Source: Ricinus communis (Eukaryota > Streptophyta > Magnoliopsida > Malpighiales > Euphorbiaceae). From it: a stretch of DNA of 64,000 nt. The notes under the pieces are model-generated. The model searched no databases and was not told the DNA's origin. It saw nothing but the letters and a program-made list of their open reading frames with translations. The stretch is taken from NCBI RefSeq assembly GCF_019578655.1, contig NC_063261.1:13382216-13446215 (forward strand), given 5' to 3'. The position numbers and the translations under genes are program-made. Positions 25,434 to 38,714 of this stretch are shown here, piece by piece (position 1 is the stretch's first letter; each line of letters opens with the position of its first letter).

Positions 25434-27035
25434 TTCAACAAAGATAAATGCCAAGAAGAACCCCAAGCTGGCATGGGTTCTTTACAGCACTTAGGTGCAC
25501 TGTCAAAGCTCCTCTCTCGCTCAGTCTCCAAGGAGAGAGGCTTGCTTTACGTCAATGCTTTCATTGAGGGCAAAGCTGCCTGCCCCATGCTCGATACGGG
25601 TGCTACGTACAACTTCATGGACGTGCACGAGGCGAAGCGCCTAGGCCTGAAGCTGTCCAAAGGAGTCGGCATGATTAAGGCTGTCAATTTGGAGGCAAAG
25701 CCTGTGCATGGCATCGCGGAGAATGTGAAGGTGCAAGTTGGTGATTGGCAAGGTACGCTAGACTTTACTGTTATGCCTATGGATGATTTTAAAACTGTCT
25801 TTGGTCTAGCATTCTTCTACAAAGCCTATGCCAATCCGGTCCCTTCCATGAGCTCTCTAGTGATCCTCGATGCTTCCAAGCTTCGAGTGATCCCCTTGAA
25901 GAGCATGGCGAAATCCAAACCTGTTGTGATTTCTGCCTTGCAATTCAAGCGGGGTCTCAAGAATGGGGAGTGTTACATCGCAACTATGAGGGAGCTCAAC
26001 GATGAGGACGATATTGAGCAATCTGCCCCGCATTTACCACAATCTATTGAAGCAGTCCTTGACGAATACAAGGACGTGATGCCACCGAAGCTGCCGCAAA
26101 AATTGCCACCAAAGCGAGATGTGGATCACCACATTGAGCTCGAGCCTGGTGTGAAACCTCCTGCCATGGCACCCTACCGCATGGCACCTTCGGAGCTGGC
26201 TGAATTGAGGAAACAACTCCAAGACCTACTTCATTCCGGCTATATCCAGCCATCGAAGGCCCCATATGGTGCGCCAGTCCTCTTTCAAAAGAAGAAGGAC
26301 GGTTCGCTACGGATGTGCATAGACTATTGGGCTTTAAACAAGATTACTATTAAGAACAAGTATCCAATCCCCTTGATTGCCGACTTTTTCGATCAATTGG
26401 GGAAGGCTCGATACTTCTCAAAGCTAGACTTGCAGTTTGGTTACTACCAAGTCCGCATCGCACCTGGTGATGTGCCGAAGACAGCATGTGTAACGCGATA
26501 TGGAGCTTTCGAGTTCTTGGTCATATGCCTTTCGGCCTCACCAATGCCCCTGCCACTTTCTACACACTCATGAACAAGGTACTCCATCCCTTTCTTGATA
26601 AGTTTGTGGTTGTTTATTTGGATGATATTGTTGTATACAGCAACAGTCTTGAGGAGCATGTGCAACACCTCAAGCAAGTCTTCCAAGTACTCCGCGAACA
26701 CGACCTGTACGTGAAGCGCGAGAAATGCTCATTCGCAAAAGAAGAAGTAGAGTTCCTTGCCCATCGAATCAAGGATGGTAAGTTGATGATAGATCCAGCA
26801 AAAGTCAAAGCCATCCAAGAGTGGTAGCCTCCTTCCAAAGTGCCCGAGTTGCGATCTTTTCTTGGGTTGGTGAACTATTATCGGCGGTTCATCAAAGGCT
26901 ATTCAGATATCGCCGCCCCACTGACAGAATTACTCAAGAAGAATAAGGCATGGAATTGGGGTGAGGAATGCCAAGCTGCATTCGAAGCCTTGAAGGATGC
27001 CATGTCAATGGAGCCTGTCATGTTGCTGCCCGATT
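25434..27035 (+). pseudogene. Element A protease and reverse transcriptase region
   Basis: An open stretch from gag runs to 26573 and contains the aspartic protease active site DTGATYNFM (about 25594-25620), then the RT start with [32 protein letters not shown] frameshift near 26520 moves the reading to another frame, where the RT palm motif YLDDIVVYS (about 26614-26640) is intact. A stop at 26825 interrupts the thumb and connection region ('[15 protein letters not shown]' follows). The RT is the most conserved part of the element but is not translatable as one protein. Confidence 0.9.
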
Positions 27036-28625
27036 GAGGTGCACACGGATGCCTCGGATTATGCCATTGGAGGCGTCCTCAAGCAAGATAGGCACCCTAT
27101 CGCCTATGAAAGTCGCAAGCTCAACGAAACGGAGAGGCGGTATACTGTCTAAGAGAAGGAAATGACCGTCGTCGTCCGTTGCTTGCGCACATGGAGACAT
27201 TACTTGCTCGACAGCAAGTTCACTATTTTAACGGACAATGTGGTTACAAGTTATTTTCAGACTCAAAAGAAGTTGAGTCCTAAGCAAGCACGCTGGCAAG
27301 ATTTCTTGGCCAAAGTCGACTACAAGCTTGAATATAAGCCAGGCAAAGCCAACGTTGTCGCTGATGCGTTGAGTAGAAAGGCGGAGTTGGCTTCTATTGC
27401 TGCTAGCATGCCAAAGAGGGACTTCCTTAGCCGCATCAAGGAAGGACTGCAGCAAGACGCTTTGGCCAAGAGCATCATCAATCTGGCGATCGAGGGAAAA
27501 ACTCAACGATTTTGGGAGAAAGATGGCCTTCTCCTCACTGTTAGCAATCGAGTCTATGTGCCGAAGTGGGAAAATCTGCAGAGAGAAATTTTGAAGGAGT
27601 GCCATGACTCCTTGTGGGCTGGACATCCCGACATGACTTGCACATTTGCGCTAGTCCAGTAAAACTACTACTGGCCGCAACTCAAGGACGATGTGGAGGC
27701 TTATGTTCGGACTTGCCTTGTATGCCAACAAGACAAGGTGGAATAACAACAGCCTGTTGGCCTACTTGAACCTCTTCCCATCGCTAAAAGGCCGTGGGAG
27801 AGTGTTTCAATGGACTTCATTGTGGCCCTGCCGAAATCCGAAGGGTTCGGAAGTATCATGGTTATTGTGGATAGATTTAGCAAGTATGCTACTTTTATCC
27901 CTGCCTCGACGGACTGCAAGGTAGACGAGGCAGCTCGTCTCTTCGTCAAGAATGTTGTGAAGCTGTGGGGCTTACCGAAGAGTATAATCAGCGATAGAGA
28001 CCCTTGGTTTACCGGCAAGTTTTGGCGAGAGTTGTTTAAGTTGCTGGGCACAGACCTCAACTTCTTTGCAAGCTTTCATCCGCAAAGCGACGGCCAAACA
28101 GAAAAGATTAATGCCTTGCTGGAACTCTACCTAAGGCACTATGTTAGTGCTCACCAGCGAGATTGGGCAAAACTGCTTGACGTAGCTCAATTCTCGTACA
28201 ACCTTCAACGAAGCGAGTCCACGTGTAAGAGTCCCTTCGAAGTCATTATGGGACAGCAACCATTAACACCGAATGCCATTGCTGCTAGCTATGGAGGAGC
28301 CAACCTTCTGTCTACAAATTTGCGAGAGGATGGCACGAAGAGGCAGACATCACAAGGGCATGCCTCGACAAAGTAGCAAAGCGCATGAAGAAGTGGGCTG
28401 ACTTGAAGAAACACCCCAAGGAGTACAGTGCTGGCGACTTGGTGATGGTGAAGCTGCTGCCTAATCAGTTCAAGTACCTCTGCAAAGTGCATAAAGGCTT
28501 GGTAAGGAGATATGAAGACCCATTCCCAATTATGAAACGTGTAGGTGCTGCTGCCTACTAGCTCCAACTGCCCTCGAGATTAAAAATCCATAATGTCTTC
28601 CATGTGAGTATGCTTAAGCCATACC
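27036..28625 (+). pseudogene. Element A RNase H and integrase region
   Basis: RNase H starts with [14 protein letters not shown] and ends with GKANVVADALSRK at about 27380. The integrase zinc finger (H...HPDMT...CLVCQQDK, about 27600-27740) holds two stops. The catalytic core shows SMDFIVALP (about 27805), ISDRDPWF (about 27988) and FHPQSDGQTEKIN (about 28075), so the DDE residues are still recognisable. A frameshift near 28320 precedes the C-terminal 'GDLVMVKLLP' and 'HNVFHVSMLKPY' region. Several breaks make it inactive. Confidence 0.9.
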
Positions 28626-28652
28626 ACGAAGACAAGGAAGACCCCAGCCGTT

Positions 28653-28862
28653 GTCACCGAGTTCGACAAGGAGATTGAATGCATCATTGCGGATAGAGTG
28701 ATAAGAAGAAGAGGAGTTCCCAACTATACCGAATACTTGGTGAAGTGGAAAAATCTGCCCGACACCGAAGTTACGTGGGAATGTGAAGATTTGCTATGGC
28801 AATTCCCCGAGCATATCCAAAATTATAAAGCTCAAGGCGCGACGAGGACGTCTCGAGATTGA
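28653..28862 (+). pseudogene. Element A chromodomain
   Basis: The C-terminal segment reads EIECIIADRVIRRRG, then YLVKWKNLPDTEVTWE, and ends RTSRD plus stop. This is the chromodomain of plant chromoviruses, thought to target integration through histone marks. The aromatic Y/W positions are retained. It lies in a frame shifted from the integrase end. Confidence 0.9.
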
Positions 28863-28873
28863 GTGGAGGAGGG
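28861..28873 (+). promoter_or_regulatory. Element A polypurine tract
   Basis: The purine-rich gagtggaggaggg lies directly before the 3' LTR, as needed for plus-strand priming. It overlaps the end of the coding region by two bases. Confidence 0.85.
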
Positions 28874-29418
28874 TGTCACATCCCGCCTCATCTTGGGCAA
28901 GGCAAGGCTTGTCCATGGGCAGAAATATGCCCAACATATGCCCAGCCCAATGCTGCAGCCTAGCCCAAGTTGGCTGCCCAAGGAAACCAAGGAAAGGATC
29001 TAGAAATTGCTGGAGGATGCAAGGCTGTGTGCCAAGCCAAGGAGCTGCCTAGAAGCTTCCCTTGTTTGTACATAGAGTAGCTTCCAAAGGAAGCTTTGTA
29101 CATAAGTAGCTTGTAGAGAATTCTAGATGAATGATTCCTAACCACAAGTTGAGGAGGTGGGAAGCCTATAAATACCCCCTCCATTCATCATTTGTAAGAT
29201 ACAAGAGGAAGGTTGGAAACTTAATAAAGCTCTCCATATTTACAAAGCTCAAGTGCTCTCAACTCTCTACCCTACCCAAGTCCTAAACCCCTGCTGCCTA
29301 GTTTTCTCACCTATAATCTCTCTCAATTCACATCTAGGCTTACTTAGTTCGACTTTATCAAGCAAGTTAACTAAGTGCCGTGCGACTTGGCTAACTTCTA
29401 AGCCGAAGTTTCGTGACA
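28874..29418 (+). repeat. Element A 3' LTR (545 bp)
   Basis: It runs from TGTCACATCCCG to TTTCGTGACA. It matches the 5' LTR with about 26 substitutions by eye, mostly transitions, and no length difference. Confidence 0.95.
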
Positions 29419-32400
29419 TTATGCTCCTACTTAATGATGTTGTTGCTCATCCTGAGCTAGCTTTAGTCACTAGAGGAAGTTGCCCTTGGGACCCTCAAAC
29501 ATTGAACCTCTCTTTCCTAGCATGATAGGGGAGCGAGATAGGGAAAAGGAACCTATTACATATACCACGGTTAACCCTTCGAAGAAGTCCATCAAGGTTT
29601 ATGATAATATTATTATTCTTAACTCACGGTTGGACCATGAATACTTTTACATAAATGCTTCAACCTCCCATGTCATCAAGGTGGACTTGGAAGACTGTTG
29701 TACAACTTAATTTTCCATATCCCTCTCATATCACCTTAAAGCTATGCCTCGGTGATTATATTAGCGCTAGGTTCCTCTTGTTCAATAGAAAGAACAATAA
29801 CGCCAAAGAGTATCATGAGGTTTGCGGAAGCACTTGAGGTGTATGGCTTAAATGATTATAATTTATAAGTCCTTAACTGAGAAAGCCTATATGTAGTAAG
29901 TTAACCCCTATCTGGGCTTAATGAAGTCATAGGAGATGTGTAAGCTCTACACCGGAAATTTCTTCTCGACGCAAGAGTTGGCGACCATGTACTACCTTGG
30001 CAGGGCTAGGCGAAATAGTAAAGAAGGGTTTATGGAGTATATCGGGCGCTTCAGAGTGCATATTTTAGATATTCAAAGTGGATTATGAGAAAAACAAGAT
30101 GATCAAGACATGCATCCAAGAAATGTACCAAGAATATCGAATTCACTTGGAGGACCTTAAGAATATTATCTTTGTTGCATTAGTAGAGGATGTAAGAAGG
30201 ATGAATAATGTCATCTTAGAAGGGAAAAATACAAAAATGGTCGCGTTGGAAGGGGGAAAGCAAGTGCAAATGTAGCCCAGGAGAGAAACAACCCACCCAA
30301 CAAGAGGGTGATTAGCCACCAATCTTGGATAGAATTAGCCAAGGTCCAAGGGTGATTCTCTGTCTTTTTCTTTGTGTATCCTTGACTAATAGATTAAGGA
30401 AAATGATTTACCTTTTGTGCCTTGCGACAAAGCTCCAACTGGTGAAGAAGGCTAATCCCATGTATTATCGTCATCATAGATCAGTGGATCATCCTACTAA
30501 AAAATGTTAGATCTTAAAGAAAATTTTCCATGATCATATCTAATTCCGCTAACTGATCCTGTAATATGGTGACTTACATATCAATCCCTTGCTAATAAAT
30601 AATCCTCAAGATGCATAAATGAACATGATGTCGCATTATATGATTTAACCATCTTTTAAGGAGCCACAACAATATGAAGCCCATGTTATGGATTTGCTTG
30701 GTTACAAGGTGTTTTACACCAAGCCCCCATCCTTTGGCATGCCTTGGAGGAATATTAAGCAAAACAGATCAACCATCAAGCAATGATGACCTATCGATTA
30801 TGAAGGTTAATGGCCTTAAATCTGAAAATGATGAAGCTGAAATTGACACTCTACCGCAACAAGAGCCTACTAAGGAGTAAGCTAAAATTGTTACATATGA
30901 TGGTCCCAAGTATACTTTAAGCACAACCTTCACCTCTTGTCTTACCCAGGACATGAAGATCACTCAGCAATCAAAGATGAAAGCACCCTTTTTAAGTCTA
31001 TAACATGCTCTTTAATGAAATCATCCAACTTTAAAAACTTTGTGGATCGGCTTGGAGTGATAAAGAGGCCAAGTTAGCAATAATCCTTGCTTTGACCCGC
31101 ATCTACAACAACCAGTATTGAAAATGCATGGCTATTAACTCTAGAGGAGCAAGAGGAATGAGAAAACTATTATCTTTTTCGAAGCGATCTGAAGCTCAAA
31201 TATTGGACCCACAATCATCTATTATATGTAGAAAGCATGATGGTCTCTCCATTAATATTATGCTTATCTCCACCTTTAAGGCCTCTGGCTGCAAGGAAAG
31301 TTGTACTGTAACGCACCTATTAGGATTACGAAGATTGACCATACCTACATATAACTCTTAGACATGTCAATATTGAGTTTAAGATGGGTCCATTTTAGGA
31401 ATTGTTATCCTTCCATGTCCTTCATGCCCTGACAACTTATCATCTTCTACTAAGAAAGAAGTGGATCCATAAGTACAACTTGGTTCCCTTGTCACTCCTC
31501 TAATATATCAAGAGGTATTCAAAGGAATACTATCACAAGCCACTAAGATTAACTTTGAGGTCCAATAAGCTTACCTTGCAACACTCATATTTTACGGTAA
31601 GTTTGTAAGAGAATGGAAGACTCAAATAGCCAAGCCTATAGGGTGACCTTTTTGGCTCAAGATAAAGGGCGAAGGGCACCACTTAAGGAAGTAAAAAATG
31701 ACAGAAAAAAATAAAAGGGCAATCAATTGAACGGTGAAAGGTTCAAGATTAAGAGTCAGACACAGATGGCACGATATGTAAGGTTTAGGGAGGGATGCTT
31801 CCCTAGCCTCATACTTTTGATAACTCTTCATCAAGTTATGCCTTAGAATCCACCACTAAAATGCATGATACCTAAGAGTGCGGGCCCTTTCTCAAGATTG
31901 TTAAGAGATGATAGTAGCACACAAAATCATCAAGGACAAACCAAAGCCTCAGCCTTTAGGGTGAAGAATTGAAAAAGATGGACTTGATGGATGGAATGTT
32001 TACTACTATGCCACTCTTCATAGGCAAGAATTTACCTCTGAAATTCAAAGCCCTCCTAATCATGCTCCTTATGATGTATACATGTTCGCTTAAACGTATG
32101 ACGAGGTGCAGGGATTGAGGCCTAGGCTTGTCACCCACCACCTTAATAAGAGGCATGCATAAAACGAAGGCCCAAGTTAAGAGTGAAGTTAATAGGTAAT
32201 AGATGTAGGCTTTATATGGCTCATTCAACACACTCTACTTGGCTAGGCAACATGCCTCATCAAAAAGGAAAATGGCCAAGTTTGCAGTTATATGGATTTT
32301 TGAATTTTTGAATAAAGCGCACTAAGGATGATTCCCCTTTTCCCAACATTAATAACTTGATAGATGACACTTTATATCATGTAATATTTTTATTTTCGAT

Positions 32401-35400
32401 AGGCCCAACAGGTACGACCAAATCTTTATAGCAGAAGACAATCCCAAGAAGACGACTATTCAAACCTCCATGGTACAACCAAAGAGTCGTAACTGCCTTA
32501 TTCCATGAAATGATACATGATATTATAAAAGATTATGTGCATGATGTGGTAGCAAGTCTAAAGGATTGGAGGAGCATCTAAGCCATCTCGAAAAGGTTTT
32601 TAAGAGGTGCAGGAAGAACAAACTTTGTATAAATCTAATAAACACCGTATTTGGGGTAGGAACTTGGCAAGTTCTTAGAATTTTTAATCCACAGATCTTA
32701 GATTGATGTAGGCCTACTAAAATTGGAATCCATAAGAGTATGTTGTCGTTAATGAATCAAAAGCATTGAAGAACTTCCCAAAGAATGAGCCATGTATAAA
32801 GAGACTCATACAAGCCTTTATTAAGATGGCCACCTTGCTTTACATGCTCTTAAAAAAGGTCCTTTTTGGGTGGAAAACAAATATATCGGATTCACTCACA
32901 ACTATAACTATGTCGATCAAAGGGGAATCAATGTTCCTTATCTTTTTGCCAATAATTTATTGGAGGCCTTTCTCGCATACTAATTTGATAGGAATGAGAG
33001 AACCAATGTACTATTTTAGTCATGCCTTATATAGGGTTGAAGCTACCTATCCCTTGAAGATGTTGCTCGGTGCTAATTTTCATGACTCATAAGTTGAAAC
33101 ATTATCTCCTAGCCCATCGGATATAATTGGTCATGAAATCCAACCCCATCAAGCACTTATTGATGAAACCAGTCTTGTCAGGGAGGATTGTAGATTGGGG
33201 CTCCTCCTCTTTGCAAAATTCAAGATTACCATTGTTCATCTTAAAGCGATAAAATTGCAAATTTTGTCTGGCCTTTTAGCTCAATTCCTTACTTTTCAAT
33301 AGGAGGAGGCAATAGAACCTGACCTTGAGAGGCCTTCCTTGAGTCCTTTATTATTGGAAAGCATAATGAGAAGATAAAAAGAAGCAACAAATTCTTTTGA
33401 ATGGCCCTCCATTAGCAATATGGTAGGAAATGGCATAATGTTGACTTCTTATTGGAGTTCCCTATCTTATTGGTGTATAGGTTAGGCTTTAACTGTACCA
33501 ACAATGAAGCTAGATAAAAGCATTAGTGTTAGGTCTCATAGCGGCTAAACACCTTGTAAAATGCCTACTGTGTTCATGGTGATTCCAAACTTATTATATA
33601 CAGAAACAGAGAGTATGCTCACAATCTCTTCGAGAAGTTTGAGCATGTTTATAATGATTCTGGACTTTTCAAAGGCCTTTATTAGGATTCTAGACTTATA
33701 TGATTAAATAGGCAAATGGAGAGTATACATTCAAAAGCCCTTCTATAAGTTTGAGCAAGTGAAGCTTTTCCACACTCTAAGAAGTACAACTAGTATGTTA
33801 ATGCCTTTGCTACCTTAACTACTAAGCTCCCTTTTGAGGAAAGAGCACTCAACTATCTTGATTATTTAAACAGCAGTAGTAAGCATAATTATAAAATGAT
33901 TAAAGACTAGCTTGCCTCCAAATACGATCAGAGGGGTCTCATTAGGATTGAGATGGCCAACCCCCCTCCTCCTTCCCTTAATTATATCCTTTATCAATAC
34001 CTTATGGTGGACGAGGTATTATACAACTGGGCCATCGAGAGTATTCTTGCAATATGTGTCACTTGAGGAAGGTAGCTTCAAAATAAGGGAGACACCAACA
34101 ATGGTAAGATGAAGAGACCCCACCTTTATATCATTGCTTATGTTGTTTGCAACAAGCTAGATACTACTAGCCTTCTATGGCACTAGATTAAGTGATGGTG
34201 TAAAGAACTATGAGAAATGTTGGATTCCCTTATACCTCGTTGAACACAACTTTATAAACTAAAGGGAAGATTAGCATAGCTCTTACTTTTGCTTTTTTTT
34301 AATCAATATATTCTCTCGAGCGGTCTAATGATTTAATGTGCTAATGAAGAACTTGGCCAAGTTTTTCTACAATGTTATAGGGCTATTTTGAATCTCCTTT
34401 CAAGGGAAGCCTTCAAGTGTGTCTAAAAAAGAGTCCATCACTGTTTTGAAAAACGTTCATGCTAGACTATGTAAGGAACACAAAGGAGAAATGAAGCTCT
34501 ATTAATAGTTGATAGACATAGGGTAGTACTAACCTTTGATCTCGCCAAGAATCGCATACCTTACTAGTTGTTTACTAATGCTATATATGCTTATTTCATC
34601 CAACTTTAAAATATTGATACCCCATGGTCATTTCATAATTGGGTACTTGATCTTATTAGTCCTATTAATTTGCCTTCGAACAGGCACATCTAGATTTTAA
34701 CGGCACTGAATATATTCTTTAAGTGGATGGAGGTGATGTTGCTCAAGAAGGATAATGCTCAAACCATCATTCAATTCATAAAAGAAAATTATGTATTGGT
34801 TTGGAATCCCTAAAATGTATCTTCTCTAATAATAGGAACACCTTTATAAACAACTTTTAGCCTATAACTGTTGGATCCTTAATCCAACGTTGGGCTTATA
34901 TGTCAATAATTATGTATTGCATGTTGTCATATAAGGTTGAGCCCAATTAAAAGTGATCAATAAGGTTTAGGTAATTTGAGCTCTAATTGTCTGATAGGAT
35001 GTGGGCCTTTAATATATAAAGACTTAAGGGTAATTTCTATTTTTATGATAAGCTAAAATAGAAATACCTAAAGATAAAATTAGGGTTTTGTTATCTCTGT
35101 ATATATAGTGGTTATGGTCCTTAGGTCATACGTAGGGTTTTATTCTAAACTGAAATCTCATTATCAGTTAGAAAATACAAAGAAAATTAAAGGGCTCTCT
35201 ACTGAAATACGTGTTGATATGGAAGGCTAACCACACACCTCTAGAGAGCAATTAATCACTATGAATTCAGATACGCTTCCACATTATATATTAATTTATT
35301 AATTCTTAGTGATTATACATGATTGACTTTGGATTTATTAGTGATGATTTTCACCCTAAGGTTTCAACCTAACAATTACGACATTCATCATGCAAGTCCA

Positions 35401-36018
35401 AGCCATATTCTTCGAAATAAACTAGGCAAGTCAAACTACTATTAAAGATACTAGGCTAAATGGTCCATTATAATCCTAAAGCTTGGCATATAACACTTCC
35501 ATCACCTTATAGGTATAGACCACCAGGCGAATTCCCACAGACACTAAACCTTTCTCTTTGGTGTACGAATTAAAGGCTATCATGCTCACTAAAATCTTTA
35601 TTTCCTCAATAAGAATGGCATTCAATATAGGTGAGCATGACAAAGTAAGAGCTTTCGATATAAAAGCCTTAAATGAGAAGAGAAATGTAATCAAGGACAT
35701 GTTCAATAGGTATAATACAAAGTTTAGTAAGGCCTAATACAAAGTTTAGTAAGGCCTACGACAAGCTAGTAAAAAGGAGAGCCTTCAAGAAGGTGAATAA
35801 TGTTGAAGACCATCGAGCATGCAAGGCATGGTATCTTTACCCTCAAGTTAGGAGGGCCCTTCCGTGGTGCTAGGGGCATATGCCAATTGATATTACAAGT
35901 TGCTGAGTCTAAAGGCTAGAATAGTCATAAGCCTTATTAACTTTTAGTACCTCAAGAAGTTCCATATATTGAAAACGGCCATGAGATGGCCTAAAGTAGC
36001 TTAGAAATTATAATATTT
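29419..36018 (+). mobile_element. Highly decayed Tat/Ogre-like Ty3/gypsy element
   Basis: Fragments in all three plus-strand frames follow gypsy order. Gag-like text lies at about 29935-30200 ('NFFSTQELATMYYL', 'EYIGRFRVHIL', 'YQEYRIHLEDLKN'). RT-like text at about 32420-32660 includes 'FHEMIHDIIKDYVHDVVA' with the palm aspartates altered. RNase H-like text lies at about 32960-33240 ('REPMYYFSHALYRVEATYP', then 'HLKAIKLQI'). Integrase-like text around 34700-35420 is interrupted by a solo LTR. Stops occur every few codons, so it is very old. The RT/RNase H wording resembles the Tat/Ogre group rather than chromoviruses. I could not find its LTRs. Confidence 0.65.
34869..35374. mobile_element. 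Solo LTR, probably Copia-type, 506 bp
   Basis: It starts TGTTGGATCC and ends AACCTAACA. Flanks ataac (34864-34868) and attac (35375-35379) are a 5-bp duplication with one mismatch. It contains 'tatatatagtgg' promoter-like sequence near 35099-35110. The reading before it ('FINN') and after it ('YDIHHAS') matches consecutive parts of a gypsy integrase, so the LTR landed inside the integrase of the decayed element and its internal region was later lost by LTR-LTR recombination. Orientation is not certain. Confidence 0.75.
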
Positions 36019-38714
36019 GTAATTTTTAAATTTTAATTTCATTATTTTTTAGAGTAATTTGATAATTTAGTTTATTTCCATGATAAATTAAGCATCTAAA
36101 AATTATTTTCATAATCGAATAATATGAGTATCATTTAATTTAATATTATCCAATAATATAATAAATTAATTTTTTGATGAAATTAAAATATTATTTTATA
36201 ATATTAAACAAGTCAAATTTTATTTTAATTGGTATTGATACGAATGTTTATTCTTAAATTATAAGGGGACCTAATTTATGTTACTAATGGTATTAGTGAT
36301 TTTTATTAAGTATTAGACTAGGGTTGAATTATTTAGTATATCATTAAACGTATATATATATTAAAATAAAAATATGGGGTTTACAGTAGCTGACTTTTTA
36401 AGGGGGGGCCTAAGCTTATGTTTTCGGAACTTTAGATAATTGCAAAAATGCCCATGTGCTCACCTTCTCCCTCCTCCTTCTCCTTCTTCCTCGTTGCACC
36501 ATTTCTTCCTCCCCCTTACCTCTATTTCAACCGCCTTTACCTCCACCTAACCACCAACCTCCCTTCCCTTCCCTTCTTTCTGCCGTCGTCGCCCTTTTCC
36601 TACCATTCTCCTCGGAAAATCGAAAGAAATTAGAGGAGGAGCTGTCGTCCTTGCTGTCATCATCAGATCATTGCCTTGCCGGCGTCCTTTAGGCAAACCG
36701 ATGCTAGATTCTAACTCCCCACCATCAAAAACCCTTGAACCAGCCCTTCCTTGCCATTTCTCTCGTCGGCAACTGGTGATAATACCTCGCCGAAGCAGAA
36801 ATCTTTCCTCCATGATCTGGCATTTTTCGGCAAGAGTTAGGGTGTTATTTTGGTATTTTTGGACTCAACCGATCTGAATTTTAACATCATTCGCTGCCTT
36901 TCGAGTTCCGGTGTTTTCTGAATGTGCAGAATTTTAAATTTTTTGCCCGGTAAAAATATATTTGGACTCGATAAATTATTTAAAAATTTTAGAAAATATT
37001 ATCTCTATTAATTGTTAATTATAAATAATTAATTTAATTAATTGATATTTTAATTATAAATATTATGAATTAATTAGTGTGATTAATTATTATTCGGTTT
37101 GGTGATAATTATAGCTATAAATAATTAAATTAAATATTAATAAATTATTTATGAATTGGTTGTAGAATAAATATTTATGCTGCACTGTTATTTAATACTT
37201 GTAATTTGAGTTGTGTTATAGAGTCGGAAAAGATAATGAGCTATGGGTGACCCGACTCCTGTTAATATTTGATAAATATTATAAGTATTTTTAGCAGGTT
37301 CTAGAACCGTTATACGGGGGTAATATCAGTATTTTAGGGGAGGTTTTATCGAATTTTCGGTAGAATTTTCAAGTCGAAATTTTTAGCAATATAATTTTAG
37401 GAATCTAGGCCTATGATTAATTATGAAATATTTTATTAATTTAGTTATTTTCGTGAATAGATAATCCGATGATTCAGCTAGCTCCGCCGGAGGCGTAGGA
37501 GCAGCTAGAGGAAATTCGAGAAAACTGTGAGTTAAAGTCATATAATCAATTGCACATGTCATATTCAAATTTAAATGCAATTTTATTTAATTAATAATTA
37601 TGATAATTATTATTAGTATTGTTATTATAATTAAATTTTATTTCCATTATTATCCATATTATTATTATTATTATTTTTCCATTAAATTTATTATTATTAT
37701 TATTATTATTATAAATATTGTATTATTAATTTAATACCCGTTATAACTGTTGTTATTTAATTTTAGTATTTAATGTTAAATAGAATATTATGATTGTTTG
37801 TGTATCATGTTGTTACTTTTAATATTATTGATGCTAAATATGTAACGTGGCTCGGGATGAGACACTGGTAGAACATGCCACCTGATGGATTGCATCAAGA
37901 CCGTGTGGGCACCCGTATAAATAAGATACAGGTAATAGGAAAATATTCAAGTGATGTGCCCTGGTCGAGCATAGCTCTCCAGGCTTATAGAAATTTTGAA
38001 TTGCCGGAGGAAAGGTCCTTGGTCGAGAATTGCTCTATAGGCGCTGGCTGTATTGGTAATTAAGTGACCAAACTGGATTTAAGGACGCTGGTCGAGCTTT
38101 GCTCTCTAGGCACCATTCTTATTGAAATAAGAAAGCTGAAAGGGTGATAGAATTAGAGTTTACGATTCTACTAAGATACTCGTCCCGTATATGTTAAAAT
38201 TGCATTTTTCTAAATTATAATTTGACACAAGTTTTATTATTCTGTAATATTCTATATTATTTAAATAATTATTTTATATAGATGGTTATTTTTATTTCAA
38301 ACTATATGATTTTAGTTCACTCTCGATACTGACAGTCTCAATTTAATTTTTAAGGTGTCAGCTAGGTCTTCCGCAGTTCTTTTCCTTGGCAACCTAACTT
38401 CCTCCTTCTTCAGGCTTAATGTAATTGAATTCTATTAGTATATCTGATTGTTAAAAAAATCTAGATTCTCTGCTATAGTGATTTTAAACTTATTTTTTTA
38501 TTTTGGCATATTAAATTTATTGATTAGGCATTAGTTAATGGTACTGATGGACCGCTTTAATTGTATAATATTTGTGTGATTGAATATTAGGAATGAAATA
38601 TTGATATGTTGGATAATATTATATTTTATTTGAGTTATTGATTAGTCAGACTTGCTACGAGTTTCGGTGGCCTTATGCCTACCCATTTCCTAGCGCCGAT
38701 CATAGGTCGTGACA
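36019..38714 (+). mobile_element. Solo LTR of a long-LTR Ty3/gypsy family (copy 1)
   Basis: The right end is GGTCGTGACA at 38714, and no primer-binding site follows, so this is a solo or orphan LTR. It is similar to 39776-41528 and to 62303-64000 in several blocks: the 'gagtcgg...cgactc' hairpin at 37221-37258, the 'acgggggtaat' block near 37314, 'gtgagttaaagtcata' near 37527, and a triple 'tggtcgag...gctct' motif at 37961-38110. The left end is uncertain (TGTAATTT at about 36019). The CT-rich stretch 36448-36700 contains overlapping low-complexity open frames that I do not take as genes. Confidence 0.7.

Larger units (their letters stand above)
23649..29418 (+). mobile_element. Element A: Ty3/gypsy chromovirus, both LTRs present, coding region dead
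   Basis: This is a complete structure: 5' LTR, primer-binding site, gag-protease-RT-RNase H-integrase-chromodomain, purine tract, 3' LTR. The two 545-bp LTRs are the same length and about 95% identical by eye, so insertion is not very recent. The flanks share ttat (23645-23648 and 29419-29422), a 4-bp duplication or a 5-bp one with a change. The single gag-pol frame is broken by many in-frame stops and several frameshifts. The domain order and C-terminal chromodomain place it among plant chromoviruses. Confidence 0.93.

Noticed and set aside
36448..36877. Proline/serine/leucine-rich open frames
   Set aside because: They lie in the CT-rich part of a solo LTR, overlap in several frames and have no family motif.
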